A stretch of 64,000 bases of DNA from Duganella sacchari (GCF_900143065.1 NZ_FRCX01000006.1:248001-312000), one strand, 5' to 3'; positions 28,245-37,245 are shown, numbered from the stretch's first letter. Made by a program: numbers and translations. Notes: generated by a model not told the origin, from the sequence alone.

Positions 28245-29444
28245 CGGGTACATATGCTGGCGTGACCACGGCAGCCCGGCCGTACGCTGGCCCGCCTTGC
28301 GCGCGACGATCTGGTACAGACTGATCCAGTCCTGCTCGAAACCATAGCTGCAACCGGCCAGGTACACATGCCAGATGCGGTAGCGCTTGTCGCCCGCCAG
28401 CGTGCGTACGCGTTCGGCCTGCGCCTCAAAGTTGTCGGTCCAGATCGAGCACGTGCGCGCGTAGTGCTTGCGCAGGTTTTCCACATCGAATACCTCCAGC
28501 GCGCCTTGCTGCATGGCCTTGAGCACATTGCCGATGTGCGCCAGTTCGCCGTGGGGGAACACATATTTTTCGATGAACTCGCCACCGCCATACGGTGTTT
28601 CACCGTTGTCGGTATCCGTGGTGGTAATGCCGTGGTTCATCACCACGCCCTCGGGCGCCAGCAGGCGGTGGATGATGCCGAAGTATTCCGGCAGATGCCG
28701 GGTGCCCACATGCTCGAACATGCCGACGCTGGTGATGCGGTCGAACTGGCCCTGCACATCGCGGTAATCCTGCAGCCGGATTTCCACCAGATGGTCCAGT
28801 CCGGCCGCGCGCACGCGCTCCGTGGCCAGCGCAAACTGGTTTTCCGACAGCGTGATGCCGACGCAGCGCGCATTGAACTGCCGGGCCGCGCGCATCACCA
28901 GCGCGCCCCAGCCGCAGCCGATATCCAGCAGGGTCTGGCCAGGCCGCAAATCGATCTTGCGCAGAATGTGGTCGATCTTTTTGATCTGCGCCGTGGCCAG
29001 GTCTTCGTCGCCGTTTTCAAAGTAGGCGCACGAGTAGACCATATTCGGATCGAGGAACTGCTGGTAGAACTCGTTGGACACATCGTAGTGGTACTGGATG
29101 GCCTCGGCGTCCTTCTGCTTGCTGTGGCTGATGGTGCGGACCAGCCGCGAGAACTTGCCCTCGGCTTTGAGCGTGCTGCGCGCCAGCGCATTGACCACGG
29201 CGATCATGTCCTTGGCCTTGCCCTTGACCTCGATGGCGCCTTCCACATACGCGGTGCCGAGATTGGACAGCGACGGCGTCAGCAGGTAGCGCGCGGCCGA
29301 CACATTGGGCAAGCGAATGGTGACGCGCGGCGCCTCGCTGGAAAAATCGACCTGCTGGCCGTTCCACAATTCGATACGCAACGGTATCGTCAATTGCTGG
29401 CGGATACCGGAAACCCAGTTGCTGAGCTGATTCTGTACGAACAA
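28224..29444 (-). CDS. cfa: Cyclopropane-fatty-acyl-phospholipid synthase family methyltransferase
   Basis: 406-residue SAM-dependent enzyme that methylenates unsaturated acyl chains in membrane phospholipids. The N-terminal lipid-binding domain precedes the methyltransferase core: HYDVSNEFYQQFLDPNMVYSCAYF, the SAM motif LLDIGCGWGALV, and the active-site region FEHVGTRHLPEYF. I place the start at TTG 29444 because GGGAGG lies 5 bases upstream; the longer frame to 29516 starts with a non-family sequence. It is likely co-transcribed with the hemerythrin-PdxH gene 75 bases upstream. Confidence 0.9.
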   Translation of the reverse strand: MFVQNQLSNWVSGIRQQLTIPLRIELWNGQQVDFSSEAPRVTIRLPNVSAARYLLTPSLSNLGTAYVEGAIEVKGKAKDMIAVVNALARSTLKAEGKFSRLVRTISHSKQKDAEAIQYHYDVSNEFYQQFLDPNMVYSCAYFENGDEDLATAQIKKIDHILRKIDLRPGQTLLDIGCGWGALVMRAARQFNARCVGITLSENQFALATERVRAAGLDHLVEIRLQDYRDVQGQFDRITSVGMFEHVGTRHLPEYFGIIHRLLAPEGVVMNHGITTTDTDNGETPYGGGEFIEKYVFPHGELAHIGNVLKAMQQGALEVFDVENLRKHYARTCSIWTDNFEAQAERVRTLAGDKRYRIWHVYLAGCSYGFEQDWISLYQIVARKAGQRTAGLPWSRQHMYPLRTQPV

Positions 29445-29519
29445 GATAACCTCCCGCAGTTCAGAATAAAAAAAGACCACCGCAAGCGATGGTCCGATTC
29501 CGGATGGGAGGCGCAACGC

Positions 29520-30752
29520 TTACGGTTGCAGGCGCTCCTTCACCCAGCTGCCATCAGCCTGTTTCACGTACACGATCCGGTCATGGAAGCGCGAACGGCG
29601 TCCCTGCCAGAACTCGATGCGCACCGGATCGAGGCGATAACCGCCCCAGTGCGCCGGCCGCACCGGATGCTCGCCGCTCACTGCTGCGGCCGCATCGTAA
29701 TTGGCTTCCATCTGTTCCCGGCCGGCGATCGGCGCGCTCTGCTGTGACGCAATCGCTGCGATCTGGCTCTTCACCGGCCGGCTGTAAAAATACTTGTCGC
29801 TTTCCTCGGCGGCGGTTTGCACCACCTTCCCTTCGATGCGGACTTGCCGTTCAAGTTCACTCCAGAAGAACAGCAAGGCCGCGTGCGGGTTGGCGCGCAG
29901 CTGCTGGCCTTTCTGGCTCTCGTAATTGGTGTACCAGGTGAAGCCCCGGTGATCGTATTGCTTGATGAGCACGATGCGCGAACTCGGCTTGCCGTCCGCG
30001 TCCACCGTGGCCACGCTCATCGCGTTCGGTTCATTGACCTTCGCATGCATGGCTTCCTCAAACCACTTGCCAAACTGGGCGATCGGATCGTCCAGCACAT
30101 CGTGTTCGGTCAGACTGGCGCGGCCATAGTCGAGCCGCAGGTCTGCGAGTACCACGCCGTCGGCCACAGTGTTGTTGACCGGCTGCGCCTGTTGTTCGGG
30201 CACCTGGCTCACGGGCAGGTCGGGCGTGATGCCGCGGCGTACCTGCATGGCGCTGCCCAGTTGCGCCATTTGCTCGGCGCTGAACAGGCGCTTGGCCATC
30301 GGCGCGATATTGCCTTCTTCCACCACCATGTGCGCCGCGTAGGTGTCGCAGAAGCGCGCGACATCGCTGGCGGACAGGGCAGAACTGCTGCCGTTGGCTA
30401 TTTGCTCAAGTTGCGATTTGATTATAGACCAGTCTCTATCCATTTGCTGGTGACCCGCCAGAATGCCCGGCACCAGCTCGGCCAGCAGCGCGGCATCGGC
30501 GTCGCGCGCGGTGGCGTGCAGCATCGGGATCAGATTATTTTCCTCATCTTCGTGGTGCAGATGGGCCGCCTTGTCGAAGTATTTCAGCACCGCTTGCGCG
30601 GCCTTTTGCGCGTCGTCGTCGGCGCCGTGCTTGGGCAGATGGCTCAGCAGGTTTTGCAGCGTCTGCAGCTGCTTGCGGATGCGGTCGTGGCAATGTTTCA
30701 GCACGGCGATGGGCTGGCTGAAATCGGGAGCGGTATCAAACAATGTGTTCAT
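29520..30752 (-). CDS. Hemerythrin-like domain fused to pyridoxamine 5'-phosphate oxidase (PdxH)
   Basis: 410-residue two-domain protein in one uninterrupted frame. Residues ~12-175 are an HHE/hemerythrin-like four-helix bundle with candidate iron ligands H22, H67-x3-E71, H101 and H141-x3-E145. A ~20-residue linker rich in Gln/Pro/Asn follows. Residues ~197-410 are a complete PdxH, from LADLRLDYGRASLTEHDV through FSRIV-type FMN contacts (RIVLIKQYD), YFYSRPVKSQIAAIASQQS, and FWQGRRSRFHDRI to the C-terminal ERLQP. PdxH oxidises PNP/PMP to PLP using O2. Only weak GTG codons, without a ribosome site, lie at the domain junction, so separate translation is unlikely. It follows the tetR gene by 11 bases. 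Confidence 0.88.
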   Translation of the reverse strand: MNTLFDTAPDFSQPIAVLKHCHDRIRKQLQTLQNLLSHLPKHGADDDAQKAAQAVLKYFDKAAHLHHEDEENNLIPMLHATARDADAALLAELVPGILAGHQQMDRDWSIIKSQLEQIANGSSSALSASDVARFCDTYAAHMVVEEGNIAPMAKRLFSAEQMAQLGSAMQVRRGITPDLPVSQVPEQQAQPVNNTVADGVVLADLRLDYGRASLTEHDVLDDPIAQFGKWFEEAMHAKVNEPNAMSVATVDADGKPSSRIVLIKQYDHRGFTWYTNYESQKGQQLRANPHAALLFFWSELERQVRIEGKVVQTAAEESDKYFYSRPVKSQIAAIASQQSAPIAGREQMEANYDAAAAVSGEHPVRPAHWGGYRLDPVRIEFWQGRRSRFHDRIVYVKQADGSWVKERLQP

Positions 30753-30763
30753 GGCGTTTCTTT

Positions 30764-31411
30764 TCAAGCTCGGAAATGGGTGGACACAAACAGCGTCACG
30801 GCGGACCGGACCAAAACCTCCTGGCGCTCGGGCGATACCTGCTCCGAGCTGTAGCCCGCCAGCAGGTAGAAGTGGCCCAGCACGCACAAATTAATGAACT
30901 GGATGGCGGCCAGCGTGGAATCGTCAAATGTTCCCTGACCCGACGATTTTAGCGCTTCCAGGCATTTCCTGACGGGCTCGCGGAAACGGTCGCCTTCGGC
31001 CTGGATCAGTTCGGCTAATCCGGGCACGCGCGGCATCTCGGCCACCACCAGGCGGATGAATTTTAAATGCTCTGGCTTGAAAAAGAACGCTGCAATGATC
31101 AAGCCCAGCTCATATAGCACCTGCGCGGGCGGCTGGTGGAGGTCGAGGTGGAATTGGCTGGCGTAGTCGGGCGCACGCGCTTTCACGAGCGCCATGAACA
31201 ATTCTTCCTTGCTGCCGAAGCGGCGGTACAGGGTCAGCTTGGAGCAGCCGGCAGCTGCAGCGATGCCTTCCATGCTGGCCCCTTGAATGCCGCCCTTGGC
31301 CAGGAACTCGGCGCGGGCGGCATCCATGATGCGGTTGAGCAGCTGTTCCGACGCATCGCGGGTGGGCCGGCCGGCTGGCGCAACAGGGGGAGGGTCTTGC
31401 GTAAACGTCAT
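30764..31411 (-). CDS. TetR-family transcriptional regulator
   Basis: 215-residue repressor-type protein. The helix-turn-helix is at residues ~35-65 (EGIAAAAGCSKLTLYRRFGSK), followed by a C-terminal ligand domain of the TetR_C type common in this order. Starts at 31411 (MTFTQ) or 31429 (MNSV) are both possible; neither has a strong ribosome site. It is divergent from the sulfatase gene, with a 24-bp inverted repeat between them. The hemerythrin-PdxH and cfa genes follow on its own strand, so it may control either direction. Confidence 0.9.
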   Translation of the reverse strand: MTFTQDPPPVAPAGRPTRDASEQLLNRIMDAARAEFLAKGGIQGASMEGIAAAAGCSKLTLYRRFGSKEELFMALVKARAPDYASQFHLDLHQPPAQVLYELGLIIAAFFFKPEHLKFIRLVVAEMPRVPGLAELIQAEGDRFREPVRKCLEALKSSGQGTFDDSTLAAIQFINLCVLGHFYLLAGYSSEQVSPERQEVLVRSAVTLFVSTHFRA

Positions 31412-31455
31412 AAGTAAAACCGAATTCATTCGTTTGCGGAGATATGGCATCCAGT

Positions 31456-31479
31456 TAATGTCACGCTGTCGTTACATTA
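31456..31479 (+). promoter_or_regulatory. Candidate TetR operator between tetR and the sulfatase gene
   Basis: The inverted repeat TAATGTCACG-CTGT-CGTTACATTA has 10-bp arms with one mismatched pair. It ends 13 bases before the sulfatase ATG and lies within the leader of the divergent tetR gene. Size and position are typical of TetR-family operators. Confidence 0.65.
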
Positions 31480-31492
31480 TTGGAGAGTTAGC

Positions 31493-33787
31493 ATGCAGAG
31501 AATACCGCAACATGGCGTTTTGACGGCTGGCGCGCTTGCTGCCGCTCTGGCGCCCAGCGCCGACGCCCTTGCCGCCCAGGCCGCCGCTACCCAGCCGGCC
31601 CGCGCCAAAACCGAGCAGGGCGCCCCGAATGTGATCTGGATTTTGCTGGACGACGTGGGCTTCGGCGCCAGTTCGGTCTTCGGTGGACTGGTGGAAACGC
31701 CCAATCTGGACGCGCTGGCGAAACAGGGGCTGCGCTATACCAATTTCCACACGACGGCGATCAGCTCGCCCACGCGCGCAGCCCTGCTCACCGGCCGCAA
31801 CCACCACAGCGTGGGCTTGGGCCTGTTCCCGGAAACTGCCAACGACCAGCCCGGCTACAGCGCGCGCATCCCGGCCAGCAAGGCTACCGTGGCGGAGATC
31901 CTGAAAGAAAGCGGCTACAGCACGTATGCGGTGGGCAAATGGCATCTCGCGCCGGTCGAGGAGGCGGGACCGAAAGGACCGTTCAACCGCTGGCCGACCG
32001 GCAAGGGCTTCGAGCAGTACTACGGCTTCCTGTACGGCGAGACCGACCAGTGGCATCCGCAACTGGTGGAAGGCACACGGGCACTGGACGACGATCCGCA
32101 AGGCCGTCACCTGAACGAGCTGCTCACCGACAAAGCCATCAGCTACATCGACCAGCAGAAAAAACCGTTCTTCCTCTATTTCGCGCCCGGCGCCACGCAT
32201 GCACCGCACCAGGTCAGCAAGCAGTGGATCGAGAAATACAAGGGCAAGTTCGATGCGGGCTGGGACAGCTACCGCGCACAGGTCTTCGCCAACCAGAAGA
32301 AGCTGGGCCTGATCCCGCAACAGACGGTGCTGCCGGCGCGTCATCCCAATGTGAAGGCATGGGCCGCACTCAGCGCGAAAGAGAAGCGCCTGTACGCGCG
32401 CTATTTTGAAACCTATGCCGGCTTCCTGAGCTATACCGATGCGGAGATTGGCCGCCTGGTCAATCACCTCAAGCAGACCGGCCAGTTCGACAACACCATC
32501 ATCGCCGTGGTCATCGGCGACAACGGCGCCAGCAAGGAGGGCACGGACAGCGGCACCACCAACGGCCTGGCTGCCGTGCTGTATCCGGAAAACGATATCG
32601 ACAAGCAGCTGGCCAATATCGACAAGATCGGCACCGAGTACTCGTCGCCCAACTACCCGCTGGGCTGGGCGCAAGCCACTAACGTGCCGTTCCGCCAGTG
32701 GAAGCAGGATGCGAATTCGGAAGGCGGCACGCGTAATCCGCTGATCCTGTCCTACCCGCGCGGCATTCAGGACAAGGGCGGCATCCGCGCGCAGTACGGC
32801 CATGTGATCGACCTGCTGCCGACCACGCTGGAACTGTCGCACATCACGCCGCCGGCGCAGGTGGGTGGCGTCAAACAGGACAATATCGAGGGTACCAGCC
32901 TGGCCTACTCGGTCAGCGATGCGCAGGCGCCGTCGCGCCACCTCACGCAGTACTACGAGATCAACGGCACCCGCTCGATCTATCACGATGGCTGGAAGGC
33001 GGCCACGCTGCACAAGCCCGGCACCGCGTTTGAAAAAGACGTGTGGGAGCTGTACAACCTCAAGGACGATCCCACCGAGATCAATGACCTGGCCGCCAAA
33101 AAACCGGACAAGCTGAAAACGCTGCAAGCGCTGTTCGACAGCGAAGGCAAGAAGTACAACGTGTTCCCGCTCAAGGACACGCTGTTCCAGGACTTCGCCC
33201 GCAACCGCAGCATCTACCGCGACCAGGACCACATCGAGCTGACGCCGGACATCGGCCACCTGTTCTCGCTGACCGCACCCGCATTGAACGGTCCGTACTA
33301 CCGCCTGACGGTCGACGTGGAAATTCCCGCCAGCGGCGCGGAAGGCGTACTGGTCGCCAATGGCGGACGCTTTGGCGGCTCCAGCATCTTCATCCAGAAT
33401 GGCAAGCTGCATTATGCGCAGACCAACGGCTATGAAGCGGCGCTGGTCTCGTCCGAGCAGCCGCTCAAGCCCGGCAAGTCGCAGGTGACGGTGCAGTTCG
33501 CGCCGGGCCTGTGGTCGGGCGCCGAGGTGCAGCTGTTCCAGGGCGACAAACTGATCGGCAAGGGCAAGGCGCCCGTGAAATATGGCGTGGCTTACCTGTC
33601 CTACGACGAAGGCTTCGACATCGGCCGCGACCTGCGCACGCCGGTCAGCGACAAGTACAAGACGCCGTACGCATTCACCGGCAAGTTGGACAAAGTCACG
33701 ATTGACTACAAGGCGCCGCTGGTGGACCGCGTGGTGGCCAACGTCAACCAGCGCGTGCTGAAAACCCTGGTCACGTTCAAAAAATGA
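31493..33787 (+). CDS. Exported arylsulfatase, serine type
   Basis: 764-residue sulfatase with an N-terminal signal sequence (cleavage near ADALA|AQAA). Metal site NVIWILLDDVGFG. The catalytic signature is S91-S-P-T-R-AALLTGR, in which Ser replaces the usual Cys, so formylglycine must be made from serine. Further active-site residues are KWHLAP, THAPH and GDNGASKEG. The first ~540 residues resemble large arylsulfatases of the PAS type, and the C-terminal ~200 residues form a beta-rich domain. The maturase start codon overlaps its stop (ATGA). The ribosome site GGAGAG precedes the ATG. Confidence 0.93.
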   Translation: MQRIPQHGVLTAGALAAALAPSADALAAQAAATQPARAKTEQGAPNVIWILLDDVGFGASSVFGGLVETPNLDALAKQGLRYTNFHTTAISSPTRAALLTGRNHHSVGLGLFPETANDQPGYSARIPASKATVAEILKESGYSTYAVGKWHLAPVEEAGPKGPFNRWPTGKGFEQYYGFLYGETDQWHPQLVEGTRALDDDPQGRHLNELLTDKAISYIDQQKKPFFLYFAPGATHAPHQVSKQWIEKYKGKFDAGWDSYRAQVFANQKKLGLIPQQTVLPARHPNVKAWAALSAKEKRLYARYFETYAGFLSYTDAEIGRLVNHLKQTGQFDNTIIAVVIGDNGASKEGTDSGTTNGLAAVLYPENDIDKQLANIDKIGTEYSSPNYPLGWAQATNVPFRQWKQDANSEGGTRNPLILSYPRGIQDKGGIRAQYGHVIDLLPTTLELSHITPPAQVGGVKQDNIEGTSLAYSVSDAQAPSRHLTQYYEINGTRSIYHDGWKAATLHKPGTAFEKDVWELYNLKDDPTEINDLAAKKPDKLKTLQALFDSEGKKYNVFPLKDTLFQDFARNRSIYRDQDHIELTPDIGHLFSLTAPALNGPYYRLTVDVEIPASGAEGVLVANGGRFGGSSIFIQNGKLHYAQTNGYEAALVSSEQPLKPGKSQVTVQFAPGLWSGAEVQLFQGDKLIGKGKAPVKYGVAYLSYDEGFDIGRDLRTPVSDKYKTPYAFTGKLDKVTIDYKAPLVDRVVANVNQRVLKTLVTFKK

Positions 33788-35022
33788 GCGAGGCCGGCAT
33801 CCACCTGATGGCCAAACCCATCGGCCCGCTGTGCAATCTGGATTGCAGCTACTGCTTCTATCTGGAGAAGGAAAACCTGTACCCGGACCGCACGCGGTTC
33901 TCGATGAGCGACGAGGTGCTGCGGGCGTATATCGCGCAGAACATCCAGCGCGAAGCGGGACCGGAAGTGCTGTTCACCTGGCAGGGCGGCGAACCGATGC
34001 TGCGCGGACTGGCGTTCTACCAGCGCGCGGTGGCCATCCAGCAGGAGCTGGCGGGTGGCAAGGCGATCCGCAACGCGCTGCAAACCAATGGCACGCTGCT
34101 GGATGACGAATGGTGTGCTTTTCTGGCGGACGCCGGCTTCATGGTTGGCCTCAGCATCGACGGCCCGCGCGAGTTGCACGACAGCGCACGCGTCGACAAG
34201 CAGGGCCGCCCGACCTTTGACGCCGTGATGCGCGGGCTGGCGCTGCTGCGCAAATACCGCATCACGTTCAACGTGCTGGTGACGGTGACCAACGCGGTTG
34301 CCAGCCATCCCGATGAAGTCTACCGCTTCATCCGGCGCGAAGGCATCACGCATGTGCAGTTCAATCCCGTGGTGGAGCGGGCGCCCGACCAGAACGAGCA
34401 CGCCATCGGCCTGACCTTTGCGCGGCCAGGGCAGGTGAGCCGTTCACGGCCGGTGCAAGCGGTAACGCCGCACAGTGTCGGCGCGGAGCAGTACGGCGAC
34501 TTCCTGATCGCGATTTTCAACCAGTGGGTGCGTAACGACGTCGGCAGCATCTACGTCATGAACTTCGAGTGGGCGCTGACGTCATTCCTGGGCTTGCCGT
34601 CGACGGTCTGCCTGTTTGCCGAAAACTGCGGCCGCGCGCTCATCGTCGAACACAACGGCGACGTGTTCTCGTGCGACCACTTCATGTATCCAGAGCACCT
34701 GCTGGGCAATCTGCGCGACACCGATGTCGCCACGCTGGCGGCGTCGCCGCAGCAGCAGGCGTTCGGCCGCGCCAAGGCGGCGTTGCCGGACGACTGCCAG
34801 CAATGCCTGTACAAATTCGCCTGTCATGGCGAATGTCCCAAGAACCGCTTCATGCACACGCAGGATGGCCAGCCCGGCCTGAACTACTTGTGCCCCAGCT
34901 ACAAAAAATACTTCAGGCACATCACGCAATACATGAACGCCATGGGCAAGCTCATCGCCCACGGCCAGCCCGCTTCGCTCATCATGCAGGCCTTTAACGG
35001 CCCGCTGGCGGTGAAGGTGTGA
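33784..35022 (+). CDS. Anaerobic-type sulfatase-maturating enzyme (radical SAM/SPASM)
   Basis: 412-residue formylglycine-generating enzyme of the AtsB/anSME type that oxidises the sulfatase's active-site Ser or Cys. The radical-SAM cluster motif is C17-NLD-C21-SY-C24. The SPASM region carries the auxiliary-cluster cysteines (VCLFAENCG, VFSCDHFMYPEH, CQQCLYKFACHGECPKNRF, LCPSYKKYF). The chemistry does not need oxygen. The four-base overlap with the sulfatase gene shows a dedicated pair. Its end overlaps the converging hypothetical gene by 29 bases. Confidence 0.95.
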   Translation: MSEAGIHLMAKPIGPLCNLDCSYCFYLEKENLYPDRTRFSMSDEVLRAYIAQNIQREAGPEVLFTWQGGEPMLRGLAFYQRAVAIQQELAGGKAIRNALQTNGTLLDDEWCAFLADAGFMVGLSIDGPRELHDSARVDKQGRPTFDAVMRGLALLRKYRITFNVLVTVTNAVASHPDEVYRFIRREGITHVQFNPVVERAPDQNEHAIGLTFARPGQVSRSRPVQAVTPHSVGAEQYGDFLIAIFNQWVRNDVGSIYVMNFEWALTSFLGLPSTVCLFAENCGRALIVEHNGDVFSCDHFMYPEHLLGNLRDTDVATLAASPQQQAFGRAKAALPDDCQQCLYKFACHGECPKNRFMHTQDGQPGLNYLCPSYKKYFRHITQYMNAMGKLIAHGQPASLIMQAFNGPLAVKV

Positions 35023-35788
35023 GGACGTCGCGCGCGGGGCATTCCGAGGTGCCGTTGATTACCATGGTAGCTTGCGGCTGCTCGCCTGCCGTGTAGACGC
35101 GCAGGCAGGATTGCTGGTTTGTATAGTTGAAAATGCAGTCATTCAGACCGGTGCCGGTGCATATTTCCACTTCGCGATAACCGGCCCGAAAGAACGGGGC
35201 CGCACTGGCGTTGCGCTGAGAGGTCGGCCTGGGTTTCCAGCCTGATCTGAGGATGGACTTGCGCGCAGCGGCCAGCGGCATGCCGGTGAACTGCGGCGTC
35301 TGCAGGACATCCGCGATTTCCTTGGGCAGCTCGCCGCCGTCCAGCTGTCGGCTGAGCATGGCTGAAGGCAGTACCACGGTCTCGCCATCGATCTCTTCCT
35401 CATAGCCAGCAATCAGCCACCGCTGCCCCTTGGCCACCGTGAAATCCCAGTTGCCGTCGCAATCGGTGCCGACGGGCTTGGCGATGGCGCCGCGCGCCGG
35501 CACGCTACGCTCCGGTTTGCCCAGCCACCACCGATATGGCAGGAACGTGATGCGCTGGTCGCGTTCCAGCTCCGGCGGAGGCGCCACATCCTCCACCGCC
35601 ACCACCTCGCCGATGAAGACCACCTTTCTGGCACTTTCCACCTGCCAGAAAGCCTTCAAGTCGTAGGCCCGGGCCGCAAGTTTGCAGCCCCAGGCAGGGG
35701 CGGCGACAGCAAGCAGCAGGACGCTGAATAATCGGAGCAATTGCGGGCCTTTCTGCCAGGTTTCCTGGCGACGCGGCCAGCATAGCAT
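34994..35788 (-). CDS. Exported protein of unknown function
   Basis: 264 residues from ATG 35788, or 248 from TTG 35740, which has AGAAAGG upstream and would start right at the hydrophobic core LLRLFSVLLLAVAAPAWG. A signal peptide is likely. The mature part contains several cysteines (GCKLAA, GTDCDGNWDF, EICTGTGLNDC, QSCLRVY, SECPARD), suggesting disulphides. I do not recognise a family. It is divergent from tcdA, whose start is 32 bases away, and convergent with the sulfatase maturase. Confidence 0.7.
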   Translation of the reverse strand: MLCWPRRQETWQKGPQLLRLFSVLLLAVAAPAWGCKLAARAYDLKAFWQVESARKVVFIGEVVAVEDVAPPPELERDQRITFLPYRWWLGKPERSVPARGAIAKPVGTDCDGNWDFTVAKGQRWLIAGYEEEIDGETVVLPSAMLSRQLDGGELPKEIADVLQTPQFTGMPLAAARKSILRSGWKPRPTSQRNASAAPFFRAGYREVEICTGTGLNDCIFNYTNQQSCLRVYTAGEQPQATMVINGTSECPARDVLTPSPPAGR

Positions 35789-35819
35789 GCAGGATCGGCC
35801 GCTCCGGTAAAATGGCGGG

Positions 35820-36659
35820 ATGAACAGCATTACACCCCCTGAATTTAACGACGTCGACTTCGAGCGGCGCTTTGGCGGCATCGCCCGCCTGTACGGCGTG
35901 CATGCGCTGGACCGCTTCCGCAACGCCCACATCTGCGTGGTCGGTGTGGGCGGCGTCGGCTCGTGGATCGTCGAGGCGCTGGCGCGCAGCGCCATCGGCC
36001 AGCTCACGCTGATCGATCTCGACAACGTTGCCGAATCCAATATCAACCGCCAGATCCAGGCCCTGAGCAGCACCGTCGGCATGGCCAAGATCACCGCGCT
36101 GGCCGAGCGCATCGCGCAGATCAATCCGTTCTGCCAGGTGCACCAGATCGAAGAGTTTGTCGAACCGGACAACGTGGCGCAGATGATCGGCAACGGCAAG
36201 TACGACTACGTGATCGAGGCCACCGACTCAGTCAAGGCCAAGGCGGCGGTGCTGGCCTGGTGCCGCCAGCATGACCTGCCGGTGGTCACCATCGGCAGCG
36301 CCGGCGGCAAGACCGACGCCGCGCAGATCTCGGTGCGCGACCTGGCCAGGACCGAGCAGGAACCGCTGCTCAAGAAGGTGCGCAAGATCATGCGCGCCCA
36401 ATACGGCTTCCCGCGCGGCGAAAAAACCAAGTTCCACATCGACGCCGTGTTTTCGACCGAACCGCTGAAATACCCGGAAACCGGCGAAGTGTGCACGGTC
36501 GATGGCGACGACCGCAGTGGTGGCGTCACCGGCCTGAACTGCGCCGGTTTCGGCTCGGCGATGGTGGTCACCGCCACCTTTGGCATGGTTGCCGCCGGCC
36601 ACGCGCTGCGCAGGCTGGCCGATGACGCACTCGCCATAACAGCCACCGACCCGGCCTAG
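35820..36659 (+). CDS. tcdA: tRNA threonylcarbamoyladenosine dehydratase
   Basis: 279-residue E1/ThiF-like enzyme (formerly CsdL/YgdL) that cyclises t6A to ct6A at tRNA position 37. The ATP-binding loop is VVGVGGVGSWIVEAL, the adenylation Arg is in ESNINRQIQAL, followed by the DLARTEQEPLLKKVRK segment typical of TcdA and the C-terminal GSAMVVTATFGMVAAG. Functionally it links to the Sua5-type gene at 20735. Confidence 0.95.
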   Translation: MNSITPPEFNDVDFERRFGGIARLYGVHALDRFRNAHICVVGVGGVGSWIVEALARSAIGQLTLIDLDNVAESNINRQIQALSSTVGMAKITALAERIAQINPFCQVHQIEEFVEPDNVAQMIGNGKYDYVIEATDSVKAKAAVLAWCRQHDLPVVTIGSAGGKTDAAQISVRDLARTEQEPLLKKVRKIMRAQYGFPRGEKTKFHIDAVFSTEPLKYPETGEVCTVDGDDRSGGVTGLNCAGFGSAMVVTATFGMVAAGHALRRLADDALAITATDPA

Positions 36660-36705
36660 TTTGCTATCATTGCAAGCTGTCTACAGACTCATCGAAAGAA
36701 TTTAC

Positions 36706-37203
36706 ATGAAGCGTCGCTCCGTTTTCATCGCCATGCTGTTTGCCGCTGCTGCCGCCCAGGCGCAAGCGCCACAGGCCCAGCCGGAAGCTGCAGCTCCCGC
36801 CCCGGCGCCAGCCGCGCCCGTGGTGGTCGGCTCCGCCACGCCCGGCCCTGCGGCTGAACAGCTGATCGTCACCGACACCAAAATCGGCACCGGCAAGGAA
36901 GCCACCACCGGCGCCACCATCTATATGCACTATTCGGGCTGGTTGTACCGTCCGCTGGCCAAGAATATGCACGGCAAACTGTTCGACTCGTCCTACCCGC
37001 GCGGCGAGCCGCTCGACTTCGTGCTGGGCGCCGGCCGCGTCATCAAGGGCTGGGACCAGGGCGTCCAGGGCATGAAAGTGGGCGGCAAACGCACGCTGAT
37101 TATTCCGTCGGAACTGGCGTATGGCTCGCGTCCTTCTCCAGGTAGCAACATCCCGCCAAATTCTGCACTGATCTTTGACGTCGAGCTCGTTGACGTCAAA
37201 TAA
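36706..37203 (+). CDS. Periplasmic FKBP-type peptidyl-prolyl isomerase
   Basis: 165 residues: signal peptide (KRRSVFIAMLFAAAAAQA), a Pro/Ala-rich linker of about 35 residues, and one FKBP domain with YMHYSGWLY, FDSSYPRGEPLDFVLGAG, VIKGWDQGVQGMKVGGKR and IPSELAYGSR. Active-site residues are conserved. ATG 36706 places the signal peptide correctly; an earlier in-frame start at 36661 does not. It lies between tcdA and cysK on the same strand. Confidence 0.93.
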   Translation: MKRRSVFIAMLFAAAAAQAQAPQAQPEAAAPAPAPAAPVVVGSATPGPAAEQLIVTDTKIGTGKEATTGATIYMHYSGWLYRPLAKNMHGKLFDSSYPRGEPLDFVLGAGRVIKGWDQGVQGMKVGGKRTLIIPSELAYGSRPSPGSNIPPNSALIFDVELVDVK

Positions 37204-37245
37204 AAGCGTAGACTGGAACCTCCGTCCAGAACTCGGAGGTTTTCC

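Noticed and set aside
30120..30200. Possible separate pdxH start (GTG codons) inside the hemerythrin-PdxH frame.
   Set aside because: No ribosome site precedes these codons, and the frame runs through without a stop. A fusion is the simpler reading.
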